From: an uncultured Jannaschia sp. | GTDB taxonomy: Bacteria; Pseudomonadota; Alphaproteobacteria; Rhodobacterales; Rhodobacteraceae | DNA length: 64,000 nt | Direction of reading: 5' to 3' | Assembly: GCF_947494025.1 (NCBI RefSeq) | Contig: NZ_CANLTQ010000002.1 | Span: forward strand, 1 to 64,000 | In this document: piece by piece, positions 54,960 to 63,725 of the stretch | Layout: every line of letters starts with the position of its first letter | Numbering within the stretch: position 1 is the first letter of the stretch | Position numbers and translations under genes: made by a program | The notes under the pieces: model-generated | Database searches by the model: none | The model's input: only the letters and a program-made list of their open reading frames with translations | Told to the model about the DNA's origin: nothing

Positions 54960-55886
54960 TTAGCCAAGGCGGCCGGTCTGCGCAAGAGGAACTTGAGGAT
55001 TTTCTGGGAATCGTCGCCAAAGGGCGTCCGGACCGGGCGGTCCGTCGGATGCGGCACGTCCCTGCTCCGCCAAATGGATGAGGTGGGCTAGGACGTTGCG
55101 CGCCGCCGCCACGTGGAGCGTGGGGGGCGTGTCGGCATAGACGCGCGCGACGATGTCCGGGATGCGGTCGGATTCGTCGAGCGCGGCAAGGATTTCCGCC
55201 TCTCGGGTTCGGCGATGCGTCCGAAGCTCCCGGCAGCGGGCGGCCGGTGCCGCGACCGGGTCGCCGTGGCCGGGATGGAAGCGTCGGGCGTCGGTGGCCT
55301 CCAGGCGGTCGAGCGACGTCATGTATTGTCCGACATCGCCGTCCGGCGGCGAAATCAACGTGCTGGCCCAGCCCATCACCGTGTCGCCGGTGAAGACCGC
55401 ACGGCCCTCGATCCAGTGAAAGCTGAGGTGGTTCGCCATGTGCCCGGGCGTCCAGATCGCGCGGAGCCGCCAGCCGTCGCCCGCTACCTCCGCCCCGTCG
55501 GGGAGCGCGACATCGGGGGCGAACGTGGTGTCCACCCCTTCGCCGCCCGTCGCGGGCAGGGCGCGCATGGCCTCCGAGCGTCCCGCTGCCGCCGTCCCGA
55601 AGGCCATGACGGGTGCGCCGACGCGTCGAGCGAGGGGGGCGGCAGCGGGCGAATGGTCGCGGTGGGCGTGAGTGACGAGAATGCCGACCACGCGCCGTCC
55701 GGCAACCGCGTCCACGATGGCGGCAAGATGGCTGTCGAGCATCGGGCCGGGATCGATGATCGCGACCTCGCTTTTCCCGAGAATGTAGGTATTGGTGCCC
55801 TCCGCCGTCATCGGCGAGGGGTTCGGTGCGACGAGGCGCTGTAGCCTGCTGTCAATCGCCGGTCCGGGTGGATAGGTTTCCGCCAT
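54960..55886 (-). CDS. MBL-fold metallo-hydrolase (LACTB2-like)
   Basis: 308 residues. The zinc motif is VTHAHRDHS, with later ligands in TPGHMANHLSF, FTGDTVMGWAST and FHPGHGDPV. A C-terminal winged-helix-like part (about residues 230-300, LDESDRIPDIVARVYADTPP) is typical of LACTB2-type enzymes, some of which are endonucleases and others thioesterases. The substrate is unknown. Its ATG shares the palindrome CATG with the start of the divergent histidine kinase, so there is no intergenic space. Confidence 0.85.
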   Translation of the reverse strand: MAETYPPGPAIDSRLQRLVAPNPSPMTAEGTNTYILGKSEVAIIDPGPMLDSHLAAIVDAVAGRRVVGILVTHAHRDHSPAAAPLARRVGAPVMAFGTAAAGRSEAMRALPATGGEGVDTTFAPDVALPDGAEVAGDGWRLRAIWTPGHMANHLSFHWIEGRAVFTGDTVMGWASTLISPPDGDVGQYMTSLDRLEATDARRFHPGHGDPVAAPAARCRELRTHRRTREAEILAALDESDRIPDIVARVYADTPPTLHVAAARNVLAHLIHLAEQGRAASDGPPGPDALWRRFPENPQVPLAQTGRLG

Positions 55887-57177
55887 GTTCGCGTCCTCGT
55901 CCCCCGGTACCGGTGCCCCTCGTGCGAGCGAGCCGTCCCGCCGCCCCGCGATCCTGCGGTGGTTGCCGCGCAGCTTCTACGCGCGCGCGGCGCTGATCCT
56001 GATCGTTCCGATCGTCACCATCCAGCTTGCCGTAGCGGTGATGTTCCTGCAACGGCATTACGAAGACGTCACCGTGCAGATGACGACCAACATGGCCCGC
56101 GAGATCGCGCTTGTCCGCGCGCGGCCCGACCTCGCCGAGCCTTTGGGGATCGAACTCGCGCCCCCGCCCGCGCGGTCGGGCATCCGCTTCTGGGACCTGT
56201 CCGGCCGCGTCATGCGCGACACGCTGTTCGAGAATGTCGAGGACCTGCGGACGGTCAACACGAGGCTTGAGCGCAAGGTCGTGGCGCTCGGCTTCGCGGA
56301 CGGGACGGGGATGCGGTTCGATCGTTCCAACGTGTCGGCCTCGAACCCGCATCAGCTTCTTGTGTTGATGATCGTCGTCGCGCTTCTGATGACGGCGGTA
56401 TCCTTTCTATTCTTGCGCGGCCAGATCCGCCCGATCCGCCGTCTGGCCCGCGCGGCGGAGGCGTTCGGGCGGGGGCAGGACATCGACTACCGCCCCGCGG
56501 GGTCGAGCGAGGTCCGTGCGGCTGGCACGGCGTTTCTGGACATGCGTGCGCGGATCGAGCGGCATATCGAGCAGCGCACCCTGCTGCTGTCGGGGGTGAG
56601 CCACGACCTGCGCACGCCTCTCACGCGGATGAAGCTCGAATTATCGATGATGGATTGCCCGGAGGTCGGGGATCTCCAACGCGACGTCGCAGCGATGGAG
56701 CGGATCATAGACACGTTCCTCGATTTCGCGCGCGAGAGCGCCACCGACGAGCGGGCACACGTGCCGCTCGGCGCGCTCGTCCGGGAGGCGGCGGAGATGG
56801 CGGTGCCGGGTCGGACAGTCGAGGTCGCCGGGCCGGAGATCGAGGTCGACATCTATCCCGAGAGCATGCGTCGCGCGGTCACGAATCTCGTCACCAACGC
56901 GACCCGGCACGGTGAAACGTTCCGCATCTCGCTTCAGGCGAGCGACGCGGCCCTCGTCGTGACGGTCGAGGATGACGGGCCCGGCATTCCCGAGGCGGAG
57001 CGGGCGGCGGCGACGCGGGCCTTCTCCCGCCTCGATCCCGCGCGGTCGAACACGGCGGGCAATGTCGGGCTTGGCCTGTCCATCGTGCGGGACGTGGCAC
57101 GCGCGCATGGCGGGGCGCTACGTCTCGGACAATCGGAGATGGGCGGGCTCAAGGCGGAGATCGTGCTGCCGCGTTGA
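55885..57177 (+). CDS. EnvZ-like sensor histidine kinase
   Basis: 430 residues. Membrane helix 1 at about 33-55, a periplasmic sensor of about 100 residues, helix 2 at about 158-177, HAMP (178-232), HisKA with phospho-accepting His240 in SGVSHDLRTPLTRMK, and a HATPase domain with NLVTNATRHG (N box), VEDDGPGIP (G1) and NVGLGLSIVRDV (G2). It resembles the osmosensor EnvZ class. No response regulator is adjacent, so its partner is elsewhere. The start codon overlaps that of the divergent MBL gene. Confidence 0.92.
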   Translation: MFASSSPGTGAPRASEPSRRPAILRWLPRSFYARAALILIVPIVTIQLAVAVMFLQRHYEDVTVQMTTNMAREIALVRARPDLAEPLGIELAPPPARSGIRFWDLSGRVMRDTLFENVEDLRTVNTRLERKVVALGFADGTGMRFDRSNVSASNPHQLLVLMIVVALLMTAVSFLFLRGQIRPIRRLARAAEAFGRGQDIDYRPAGSSEVRAAGTAFLDMRARIERHIEQRTLLLSGVSHDLRTPLTRMKLELSMMDCPEVGDLQRDVAAMERIIDTFLDFARESATDERAHVPLGALVREAAEMAVPGRTVEVAGPEIEVDIYPESMRRAVTNLVTNATRHGETFRISLQASDAALVVTVEDDGPGIPEAERAAATRAFSRLDPARSNTAGNVGLGLSIVRDVARAHGGALRLGQSEMGGLKAEIVLPR

Positions 57178-57191
57178 GCCGGGGGCGGGGG

Positions 57192-57268
57192 TGGTAGGCC
57201 CGGCAGGACTTGAACCCGCAACCAAGGCGTTATGAGCGCCCTGCTCTAACCAATTGAGCTACAGGCCC
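57192..57268 (-). tRNA. tRNA-Ile2 (anticodon CAT, lysidine type)
   Basis: A 77-base cloverleaf with encoded CCA. Anticodon loop CTCATAA, D arm GCTC/GAGC, T arm GCGGG-TTCAAGT-CCTGC, acceptor with two G-U pairs. CAT could be Met, but the body, with AGAGCAGG before and CTTGGTTGC after the anticodon arm, matches the minor isoleucine tRNA modified by TilS rather than initiator or elongator Met tRNA. The type call is by comparison from memory. Confidence 0.8.
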
Positions 57269-57383
57269 CCGGCGCCCTCCGATAGCAGGTTGCCGTGGCG
57301 GGTCAAGGTCCGCCGGGCGGCGGGCGCCGTTGAAGCGGGTCCGGGTGCCTGCTACGGCGGGGTCGAACCGGGAGGGACCGTGA

Positions 57384-58433
57384 ATGACCGACGCCAGACA
57401 GGGGCTTACCTATGCCGATGCGGGCGTCGATATCGACGCAGGCAACACGCTGGTCGAACGCATCAAGCCGGCCGCGCGTGCGACGGAGCGACCGGGCACG
57501 ATGTCGGGGCTCGGCGGGTTCGGGGCGCTGTTCGACCTCCGGGCGGCCGGATACACCGATCCGGTCCTCGTCGCGGCGACCGACGGCGTCGGCACCAAGC
57601 TGCGCCTCGCCATCGAGACGGGGCGGCTTTCGACGGTGGGCGTCGACCTCGTCGCGATGTGCGTCAACGACCTCGTCTGTCAGGGGGCGGAGCCGCTGTT
57701 CTTTCTGGACTACTTCGCGACCGGCAGGCTCGTCGCCGAAGAGGCCGCACAGGTGATCGAGGGCATCGCCGCGGGCTGCGCCGCCTCGGGCTGCGCGCTG
57801 ATCGGCGGGGAAACGGCGGAGATGCCGGGAATGTACCGGACCGGCGATTTCGACCTCGCGGGCTTCGCAGTCGGCGCGATGGAACGGGGCGGCGCGCTGC
57901 CGGCCGAGGTGCGCGAGGGCGACGTGCTCCTCGGGCTCGCCTCGAACGGCGTGCATTCCAACGGCTACTCGCTCGTCCGCCGCGTGGTGGAGCGGGCGGA
58001 GCTCCGCTGGGACGATGCCGCGCCCTTCGACGGCGCGTCGCTGGGCGAGGCGCTGCTCGTGCCGACGCGACTCTACGTCCTGCCGGTGCTGGCGGCGATC
58101 CGGGCGGGCGGCATCCATGCGCTCGCGCATGTCACCGGCGGCGGGCTGACAGAGAACCTGCCGCGCGTTTTGCCCGATGGCCTCGGCGCGACCATCGACC
58201 TGTCGGCCTGGACGCCGCCGCCGGTCTTCGGCTGGCTCGCCGAGGCGGGCGGCGTGGCGCAGGGCGAGATGCTGAAGACGTTCAATTGCGGAATCGGCAT
58301 GGTCGTCGTCTGCGCCCCCGACCGGGCGGAGGCGCTGGAGGCGGTGCTCGCGGGCGAAGGCGAACGGGTCACGCGGATCGGCGCGATCACGGCCGGCGGG
58401 GGTATCCGCTACGTGGGCGATCCGAACTGGTGA
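57384..58433 (+). CDS. purM: Phosphoribosylformylglycinamidine cyclo-ligase (AIR synthetase)
   Basis: 349 residues. Fifth step of purine synthesis. Motifs: [83 protein letters not shown] and [15 protein letters not shown]. The stop overlaps the GTG of purN. The 115 bases between tRNA-Ile2 and purM hold no gene. Confidence 0.97.
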   Translation: MTDARQGLTYADAGVDIDAGNTLVERIKPAARATERPGTMSGLGGFGALFDLRAAGYTDPVLVAATDGVGTKLRLAIETGRLSTVGVDLVAMCVNDLVCQGAEPLFFLDYFATGRLVAEEAAQVIEGIAAGCAASGCALIGGETAEMPGMYRTGDFDLAGFAVGAMERGGALPAEVREGDVLLGLASNGVHSNGYSLVRRVVERAELRWDDAAPFDGASLGEALLVPTRLYVLPVLAAIRAGGIHALAHVTGGGLTENLPRVLPDGLGATIDLSAWTPPPVFGWLAEAGGVAQGEMLKTFNCGIGMVVVCAPDRAEALEAVLAGEGERVTRIGAITAGGGIRYVGDPNW

Positions 58434-59035
58434 CGCGCGTCGCGATCCTGATCTCCGGTGGCGGATCGAACATGGTCCGCCTGGTCGAGAGCATGACGGG
58501 CGACCACCCGGCGCGGCCCTGCCTCGTGATCTCGAACGAGCCTGCGGCGGGGGGCCTGACGAAAGCCGCCGCTCGGGGTGTCCCGATCGCCACCGTGGAT
58601 CACCGCGCCGATCCGAACCGCGCCGCCTTCGAGGCGGCGCTCGGGGCGGAACTCGACGCGGCCCGTCCCGATATCCTCGCACTGGCCGGCTTCATGCGCA
58701 TCCTGACGGAGCCCTTCGTGCGGCGTTGGGAGGGGCGGATGCTCAACATCCATCCGTCGCTCCTGCCGAAATATCCGGGGCTGCACACCCATGCCCGCGC
58801 CATCGGAGCGGGCGACGCGGAGGCGGGCTGCACCGTGCACGAAGTCACCGCCGACCTCGACGCGGGCCCGATCCTCGGACAGGCGCGGGTGCCCGTGCGC
58901 CCAGACGACACGCCGGACACGCTTGCCGCCCGCGTGCTGGTGGAGGAGCATCGGCTCTATCCGGCCGTGTTGCGCCGCTTCGCGACCGGCGACCGCAGCC
59001 GTCTGGACCTTCCCTACGCGTCTGCGATGGACTAG
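58430..59035 (+). CDS. purN: Phosphoribosylglycinamide formyltransferase
   Basis: 201 residues. Transfers formyl from 10-formyl-THF to GAR, the third purine step. [13 protein letters not shown] (substrate site), [36 protein letters not shown] (catalytic Asn/His) and [21 protein letters not shown] (catalytic Asp) are intact. GTG start inside the purM stop. The stop is in the same frame as the following rnd gene. Confidence 0.97.
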   Translation: MTRVAILISGGGSNMVRLVESMTGDHPARPCLVISNEPAAGGLTKAAARGVPIATVDHRADPNRAAFEAALGAELDAARPDILALAGFMRILTEPFVRRWEGRMLNIHPSLLPKYPGLHTHARAIGAGDAEAGCTVHEVTADLDAGPILGQARVPVRPDDTPDTLAARVLVEEHRLYPAVLRRFATGDRSRLDLPYASAMD

Positions 59036-59068
59036 ACGGCGGGGGCAACCACCCGAAAGGCCATCGTC

Positions 59069-60241
59069 ATAGCCGCCTCCAGGATCACCACGCTCACCAC
59101 GACCGACGCGCTCGCCGCCTTCTGCACCGCCGCCGCCCGTGCTCCCTATGTCACCGTCGACACCGAGTTCCTCCGCGAACGGACCTACTACTCCAAGCTC
59201 TGCCTCGTGCAGCTCGCCTATCCCGGCGACGGCGAGACCGACGCGGTCCTCGTGGATCCGCTCGCGGACGGGCTCGATCTCGCGCCCCTCTACGCGCTCT
59301 TCCGGGATGTCGGCGTGGTCAAGGTGTTCCACGCCGCGCGGCAGGACCTCGAGATCTTCGCCATCGAGGGCGACACGATCCCCGAACCGCTCTTCGACAC
59401 GCAGATCGCCGCGATGGTCTGCGGCTTCGGCGAGCAGGTCGGCTACGAGACGCTGGTGCGCAAGGTCGCGCGCGCGCAGGTCGACAAGTCCTCCCGTTTC
59501 ACCGATTGGTCCCGCCGCCCGCTTTCGGACGCGCAGAAGAGCTATGCGCTGGCCGACGTGACCCATCTGCGGGAGATCTACGAGTATTTGTCGGCGGAGC
59601 TCGACAAGTCCGGACGCAAGGCTTGGGTCGAGGAGGAGCTCGACATCCTGCGTGACCCCGCGACCTACCGCGTGGAGCCGCAAGAGGCCTATCTGCGGCT
59701 CAAGATGCGGAACCCCGCGCCGCGGACCATCGCGCTCGCCCGCGAGCTCGCCGCCTTCCGTGAACGCTACGCACAGGCGAACGACGTGCCGCGCAACCGG
59801 GTCTTCAAGGACGACGCGCTGCTGGAGCTCGCCGGGCTGAAGCCGAAGGATCCGGGGGAGCTCGGCAAGGCGCGGCTCCTGCTGCGCGAGGCGCGCAAGG
59901 GCGAGATCGCCGAGGGCATCCTCGCCGCAATCGCCGCGGGGCAGGCCATCCCGAAGGAGGATTTGCCGGTGCCGCCGGCGCAAAAGGGGCGCGAGCAGAT
60001 CAACGGGGCGCTGGCCGACCTCCTTCGCGTGCTTCTCAAGGCCAAGGCCGAGCAGACCGGCGTCGCGCCGAAACTCCTGGCCTCGTCCGCCGACCTCGAC
60101 GACATTGCCGCCGGCACGCGCGACGGGGACTGGGCGCATGGCTGGCGGCTCAAGGTCTTCGGCGCGGACGCGCTGCGGCTTTGCGCGGGCGAGATCGCAC
60201 TGGCCTGCAAGGGGCGCGACGTGCAGATCGTGCCGCTCTAA
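59069..60241 (+). CDS. rnd: Ribonuclease D, apparently non-ATG start
   Basis: About 390 residues. 3'-to-5' exoribonuclease of the DEDD family active on tRNA ends. Exonuclease motifs TVDTEFLRERTYYSKLCLVQLA, VFHAARQDLEIF and ALADVTHLREIY, then an HRDC domain (about 205-285). In frame after the purN TAG (59033-59035) there is no ATG, GTG, TTG or CTG before the catalytic DTEF. ATA at 59069, eight bases after gaaagg, or ATC at 59063/59084 are the only initiation-like codons. A start at GTG 59207 would remove DTEF. The precise start is therefore uncertain, or the sequence has an error. Confidence 0.85.
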   Translation: MAASRITTLTTTDALAAFCTAAARAPYVTVDTEFLRERTYYSKLCLVQLAYPGDGETDAVLVDPLADGLDLAPLYALFRDVGVVKVFHAARQDLEIFAIEGDTIPEPLFDTQIAAMVCGFGEQVGYETLVRKVARAQVDKSSRFTDWSRRPLSDAQKSYALADVTHLREIYEYLSAELDKSGRKAWVEEELDILRDPATYRVEPQEAYLRLKMRNPAPRTIALARELAAFRERYAQANDVPRNRVFKDDALLELAGLKPKDPGELGKARLLLREARKGEIAEGILAAIAAGQAIPKEDLPVPPAQKGREQINGALADLLRVLLKAKAEQTGVAPKLLASSADLDDIAAGTRDGDWAHGWRLKVFGADALRLCAGEIALACKGRDVQIVPL

Positions 60242-60696
60242 CGGGTCACGTAGTCCGAATGGACCCAGCCGCGCGCGCCTGTCGCGTGGCGCACCTCGAT
60301 CCAGACGCCGTCCCGCCCGAGCGGGGCCAGTCGGTCGCCGGGATAGATGCGGCGCAGGATCGGCGTTTCGGTTCCGGGACCCTGCCGTAGGTTCAGGTAG
60401 CCGACATTCGTGGGCTTCACGAAGAGCGCCGCCGCGATCGGCTCGCCTCGTTCCAGGTAGTCCCCCGAGACCCAGCCCTCGTTCCCGTCGGGCAGGCGCA
60501 CGCGCGTCCAGAGTCCCAGCGACTCCTGCACGCTGACGCGGTCCCCGGGATCGAGGCGGCGGACCACGTCGTGCCGCGTGCCCGGCCCGTCGCGCATGTT
60601 CAAATAGCCCTCCTCCGAATCGCGCACATAAAGCGTCTGCGCGAATGCGGGCCCGGACAGCAGGGCGAGGCAGGCAAGGAGGGGGGCAAGTCGCAT
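60238..60696 (-). CDS. Exported protein with two SH3b domains
   Basis: 152 residues. A signal peptide ends ALLSGPAFAQ. Two bacterial SH3 repeats follow: LYVRDSEEGYLNMRDGPGTRHDVVRRLDPGDRV, to about residue 80, and VKPTNVGYLNLRQGPGTETPILRRIYPGDRL in the C-terminal half. SH3b domains bind peptidoglycan or peptides in the envelope. The role is unknown. Its 3' end overlaps the rnd stop by three bases (convergent). Confidence 0.85.
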   Translation of the reverse strand: MRLAPLLACLALLSGPAFAQTLYVRDSEEGYLNMRDGPGTRHDVVRRLDPGDRVSVQESLGLWTRVRLPDGNEGWVSGDYLERGEPIAAALFVKPTNVGYLNLRQGPGTETPILRRIYPGDRLAPLGRDGVWIEVRHATGARGWVHSDYVTR

Positions 60697-60710
60697 GGAT
60701 ACGTCCTTCG

Positions 60711-61811
60711 CTAGCGAAACAGCGTGATCGCGCCGGGCGACCAGGCCAGCCGCGTACGCGTCCCGATCTCCAGTACGGGGCGGCCGAACACGTTGCGCAT
60801 CGAGATCCGCACCGGCATTTCCGCATTGTCCAGCACGACGTCGTAATAGGTCATGTCGCCGTAATAGACGACCTCCTGAACCGTGCCCTCGGCCACCCGG
60901 TCCGGCGCATCCTGACCGGGGAAAAGGAGCGTCGCCGTCTCGGGCCGGAACCCGGCCACGGGATCGCCGTCGGACCGCGCGGTGGATTGCAGCGCGTCGA
61001 TCCGCATTTCGCCCAGACCCGCCACGGAGACGGTATCGCCCGTCACACTCGCCGGAAGGAAGTTCATCACGCCGATGAACTCCGCGACACGGCGGGAGGC
61101 CGGACGCCGGTAAAGCGCCTCCGCCTCCGCGACCTGCACGATCTCTCCCTCGAACATCACGGCGATCCGGTCGGACATGACCAGCGCCTCCTCCTGGTCG
61201 TGGGTGACGAGGATGAAGGTGATTCCGACCTGCCGCTGGAGCCGGATCAGCTCCACCTGCATCTGTTCGCGCATCTTCTTGTCCAGCGCCGAGAGCGGCT
61301 CGTCGAGAAGCAGCACCTTCGGACGCAGGACAAGCGCGCGGGCGAGCGCGACCCGCTGGCGCTGCCCGCCCGAAAGCGCGTGCGCCGCGCGCGCGCCGTA
61401 GCCGGCGAGCCCCACCATCTCCAGCGCCCCGGCCACGCGCGCGGCCTTTTCCGCCTTCGTCCCGTCGAGCTTGCGCAGCCCGAAGCCCACGTTCTGCGCC
61501 ACGCTGAGATGCGGAAAGATCGCGTAGGACTGGAACACCATGTTGGTCGGCCGCTTGTTGGCCGAAACGCCCTTCATGTCGCGCCCGTCGAGCGTCACCG
61601 TGCCCTCCGACACGTCCTCGAACCCGGCGATCACGCGCAGGAGCGTTGTCTTGCCGCAGCCCGACGGGCCGAGAAGCGAGAAGAACTCGCCGGCGCGGAT
61701 GTCGAGGTCGATGCCCCGAAGCGCGTGGTAGTCACCGAAATGCTTGTCCACGCCGCCGAGACGGATCAGCGGATCGCTTCCCGCATGGGTCGTGCCGCTC
61801 GAATCGTTCAA
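60711..61811 (-). CDS. potA: ABC transporter ATPase, spermidine/putrescine type
   Basis: 366 residues. Walker A LGPSGCGKTTLL, Q-loop NMVFQSYAIFPHLSV, signature ALSGGQRQRVALARAL, Walker B VLLLDEPLSALD and H-loop LVTHDQEEAL. The C-terminal TOBE domain (about 280-360) is as in PotA/FbpC. The TTG start at 61811 overlaps the permease stop (TTGA) with ggaggg five bases upstream; no in-frame ATG precedes. Powers import of a polyamine or similar cation. The exact substrate is not provable here. Confidence 0.88.
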   Translation of the reverse strand: MNDSSGTTHAGSDPLIRLGGVDKHFGDYHALRGIDLDIRAGEFFSLLGPSGCGKTTLLRVIAGFEDVSEGTVTLDGRDMKGVSANKRPTNMVFQSYAIFPHLSVAQNVGFGLRKLDGTKAEKAARVAGALEMVGLAGYGARAAHALSGGQRQRVALARALVLRPKVLLLDEPLSALDKKMREQMQVELIRLQRQVGITFILVTHDQEEALVMSDRIAVMFEGEIVQVAEAEALYRRPASRRVAEFIGVMNFLPASVTGDTVSVAGLGEMRIDALQSTARSDGDPVAGFRPETATLLFPGQDAPDRVAEGTVQEVVYYGDMTYYDVVLDNAEMPVRISMRNVFGRPVLEIGTRTRLAWSPGAITLFR

Positions 61812-62605
61812 AGGAACCCTCCGGTGTCTTTCACGCCCGCCCGCGCCAGCCCCCGCCGGCGATTCCATTCCGCAAGCGTCAGGATCAGGATCGACAGGAT
61901 CACCAGGATCGTGCCCAGCGCCATGATGATCGGCAGGAGCTTCGGAAAGCGCAGCAGCGACCAGATGTAGACCGGCAGGGTCGGGTCGCTGCCGGTCAGG
62001 AAGAACGCGATGATGAACTCGTCGAGCGAGATCGTGAAGCTGATGAGGAGCGCCGCCACGATGCCGGGCATGACGAGGGGCAGGGTGATGAGCCGGAACG
62101 TCGAGGCACGGCTCTCGCCCAGGTCGATCGACGCCTCCTCCATCGCCGGGTCGAGCGCCTGGAAGCTCGCGTTCAGGATGGCCACGGCAAACGGCGTGCA
62201 GATCAGGACATGCGCCGCCGTCACCGTCCAGAGCGTCAGCGGCCATTCCAGGAACTGCACGATGACGACGAGGAGGGAGGTCGCCACGATGATTTCGGGA
62301 AGCACCAGCGGGAGCATGACGAGCCCCATCGCCGCCGCCTTGCCGGGAAAGCGGTAGCGCACGTTCGCCCGTGCCGCCGCGAGCCCGAGCAGCACCGCGA
62401 GGACCGACGCGGCGGCGGCCACCATCAGCGAGTTGAGGAGCGCCGCATGCAGCTCCCGACTCTGTGTCATCTCCGCGAACCAGCGTGTGGTGAACCCGTT
62501 GAGCGGAAAGGCGATCGCCGTGCCGTCGTTGAAGGCGAAGACCGGCAAAAGCAGGATCGGCGCGTAGAGGAAGGCGAGGAACAGGAGGACGTAGCCGCGC
62601 AGCAT
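61808..62605 (-). CDS. potC: ABC transporter permease, PotC type
   Basis: 265 residues with six predicted helices, the first at about 5-25. The permease EAA-type loop is in EASIDLGESRASTFRLITLPLVMPGIV, which docks to the ATPase. It lies between the PotB-type permease and the ATPase with four-base overlaps on both sides. Family resemblance is to the spermidine/putrescine group; specificity is inferred. Confidence 0.88.
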   Translation of the reverse strand: MLRGYVLLFLAFLYAPILLLPVFAFNDGTAIAFPLNGFTTRWFAEMTQSRELHAALLNSLMVAAAASVLAVLLGLAAARANVRYRFPGKAAAMGLVMLPLVLPEIIVATSLLVVIVQFLEWPLTLWTVTAAHVLICTPFAVAILNASFQALDPAMEEASIDLGESRASTFRLITLPLVMPGIVAALLISFTISLDEFIIAFFLTGSDPTLPVYIWSLLRFPKLLPIIMALGTILVILSILILTLAEWNRRRGLARAGVKDTGGFL

Positions 62606-63459
62606 CACCTCCGCCCCCCGGCCAGGCGACGGGCAAGCCAGACGATGGCAAGCGAGATGATCGTGACGAGCACCATCGCGACAACGGCGAGCGTGGCGCC
62701 CATGGGCGCGTTGTTCAGGCCGAGGAACTGCGTCTGGATCATGTTGGCGATCATCAGGCCGCCGGGCCCGCCGACCTGCGCCGGCGTGACGTAGTCGCCG
62801 ACCGTGGGAATGAACACGATGAGCAGCGCGGCCACCACGCCCGGCATGGCGAGCGGCAGCGTGACGCGGAAGAACGTCGTCACCGCGCTCTCGCCCAGAT
62901 CCCGGGCGGCTTCGAGCAGCGCGCGGTCGATCTTCTCCAGCGCCACGAAGATCGGCAGGATCGCGAAGGGCGCGAAGGCGTGACTGAGCGTGATCACGAC
63001 GGCGTTCGCGTTGTAGAGAAGCGCGGTCAGCGGCTCGTCGACGAGGCCGAGCCCCATGAGCCCCGAATTCATCACGCCGTTGTAGCCGAGGATCACCTTC
63101 CACAGGAAGATGCGCAAAAGGTAGCTCGTCCAGAACGGAATGGTGACGAGGAACAGCCAGAGCGACTTGCGGTCGGCCCGCACGCGGAAACTGATGTAGT
63201 AGGCGACCGGAAAGGCCAGCACGACGGTGATGATCGTCACCGCGCCGCTGATCCACAGGCTGCGCGCCATGATCGTGCGGTAGATCGGATCGCTCAGCAC
63301 CTCGCGGTAATTCGCCAGCGTCGGCGTCCGGTCGATGGTGAGGTAGTCCTGCGTCCAGAAGCTGAACAGAAAGATCGCCAGAAGCGGCCCCGCCAGAAGC
63401 GCGACCGCGTATCCGAGCGGCGGTGCGACGAGCGTCAGCCCGCGACGTGGGTCCTGCAT
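62605..63459 (-). CDS. potB: ABC transporter permease, PotB type
   Basis: 284 residues, six helices (first at about 12-35: GYAVALLAGPLLAIFLFSFW). The EAA-type loop reads EAARDLGESAVTTFFRVTLPLAMPGVV. First gene of the three-gene operon. The ATG at 63459 was preferred; a GTG one codon earlier is possible, and an earlier ATG at 63582 would add 41 residues without membrane character. No substrate-binding protein is adjacent; it may lie elsewhere. Confidence 0.88.
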   Translation of the reverse strand: MQDPRRGLTLVAPPLGYAVALLAGPLLAIFLFSFWTQDYLTIDRTPTLANYREVLSDPIYRTIMARSLWISGAVTIITVVLAFPVAYYISFRVRADRKSLWLFLVTIPFWTSYLLRIFLWKVILGYNGVMNSGLMGLGLVDEPLTALLYNANAVVITLSHAFAPFAILPIFVALEKIDRALLEAARDLGESAVTTFFRVTLPLAMPGVVAALLIVFIPTVGDYVTPAQVGGPGGLMIANMIQTQFLGLNNAPMGATLAVVAMVLVTIISLAIVWLARRLAGGRR

Positions 63460-63584
63460 CACGATGGGCGGTGCTCCTTCGGGCTCTCGCTGCGGAAAAT
63501 GCCCAAGGAACGACGCGCGGGCAAGGACGTTGGACAGATCAGGCTGTCGCAGGCGGTACCCTTTTTTGTAATCATGCCGCAACG

Positions 63585-63596
63585 TTAACCCGTTAA
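63585..63596. promoter_or_regulatory. TTAAC-cc-GTTAA palindrome in a divergent promoter region
   Basis: The 266-base gap between potB (minus) and the secreted-protein gene (plus) is strikingly AT-rich. It holds the perfect inverted repeat TTAAC-cc-GTTAA at 63585-63596, a plausible operator or overlapping -10 region. No further site can be assigned with confidence; atagga about nine bases before the ATG at 63726 is a ribosome binding site. Confidence 0.4.
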
Positions 63597-63725
63597 AATA
63601 TTCCTAACGGATCGTTGAAACCTCTTCACATCGTCGGAGTTGATGCAGTACATTCGCCATAGCGTTAGAAAACGTGAAGGCGTTTGGACAGACGACCTGA
63701 TTGAACTCAAATCATAGGATACGAA

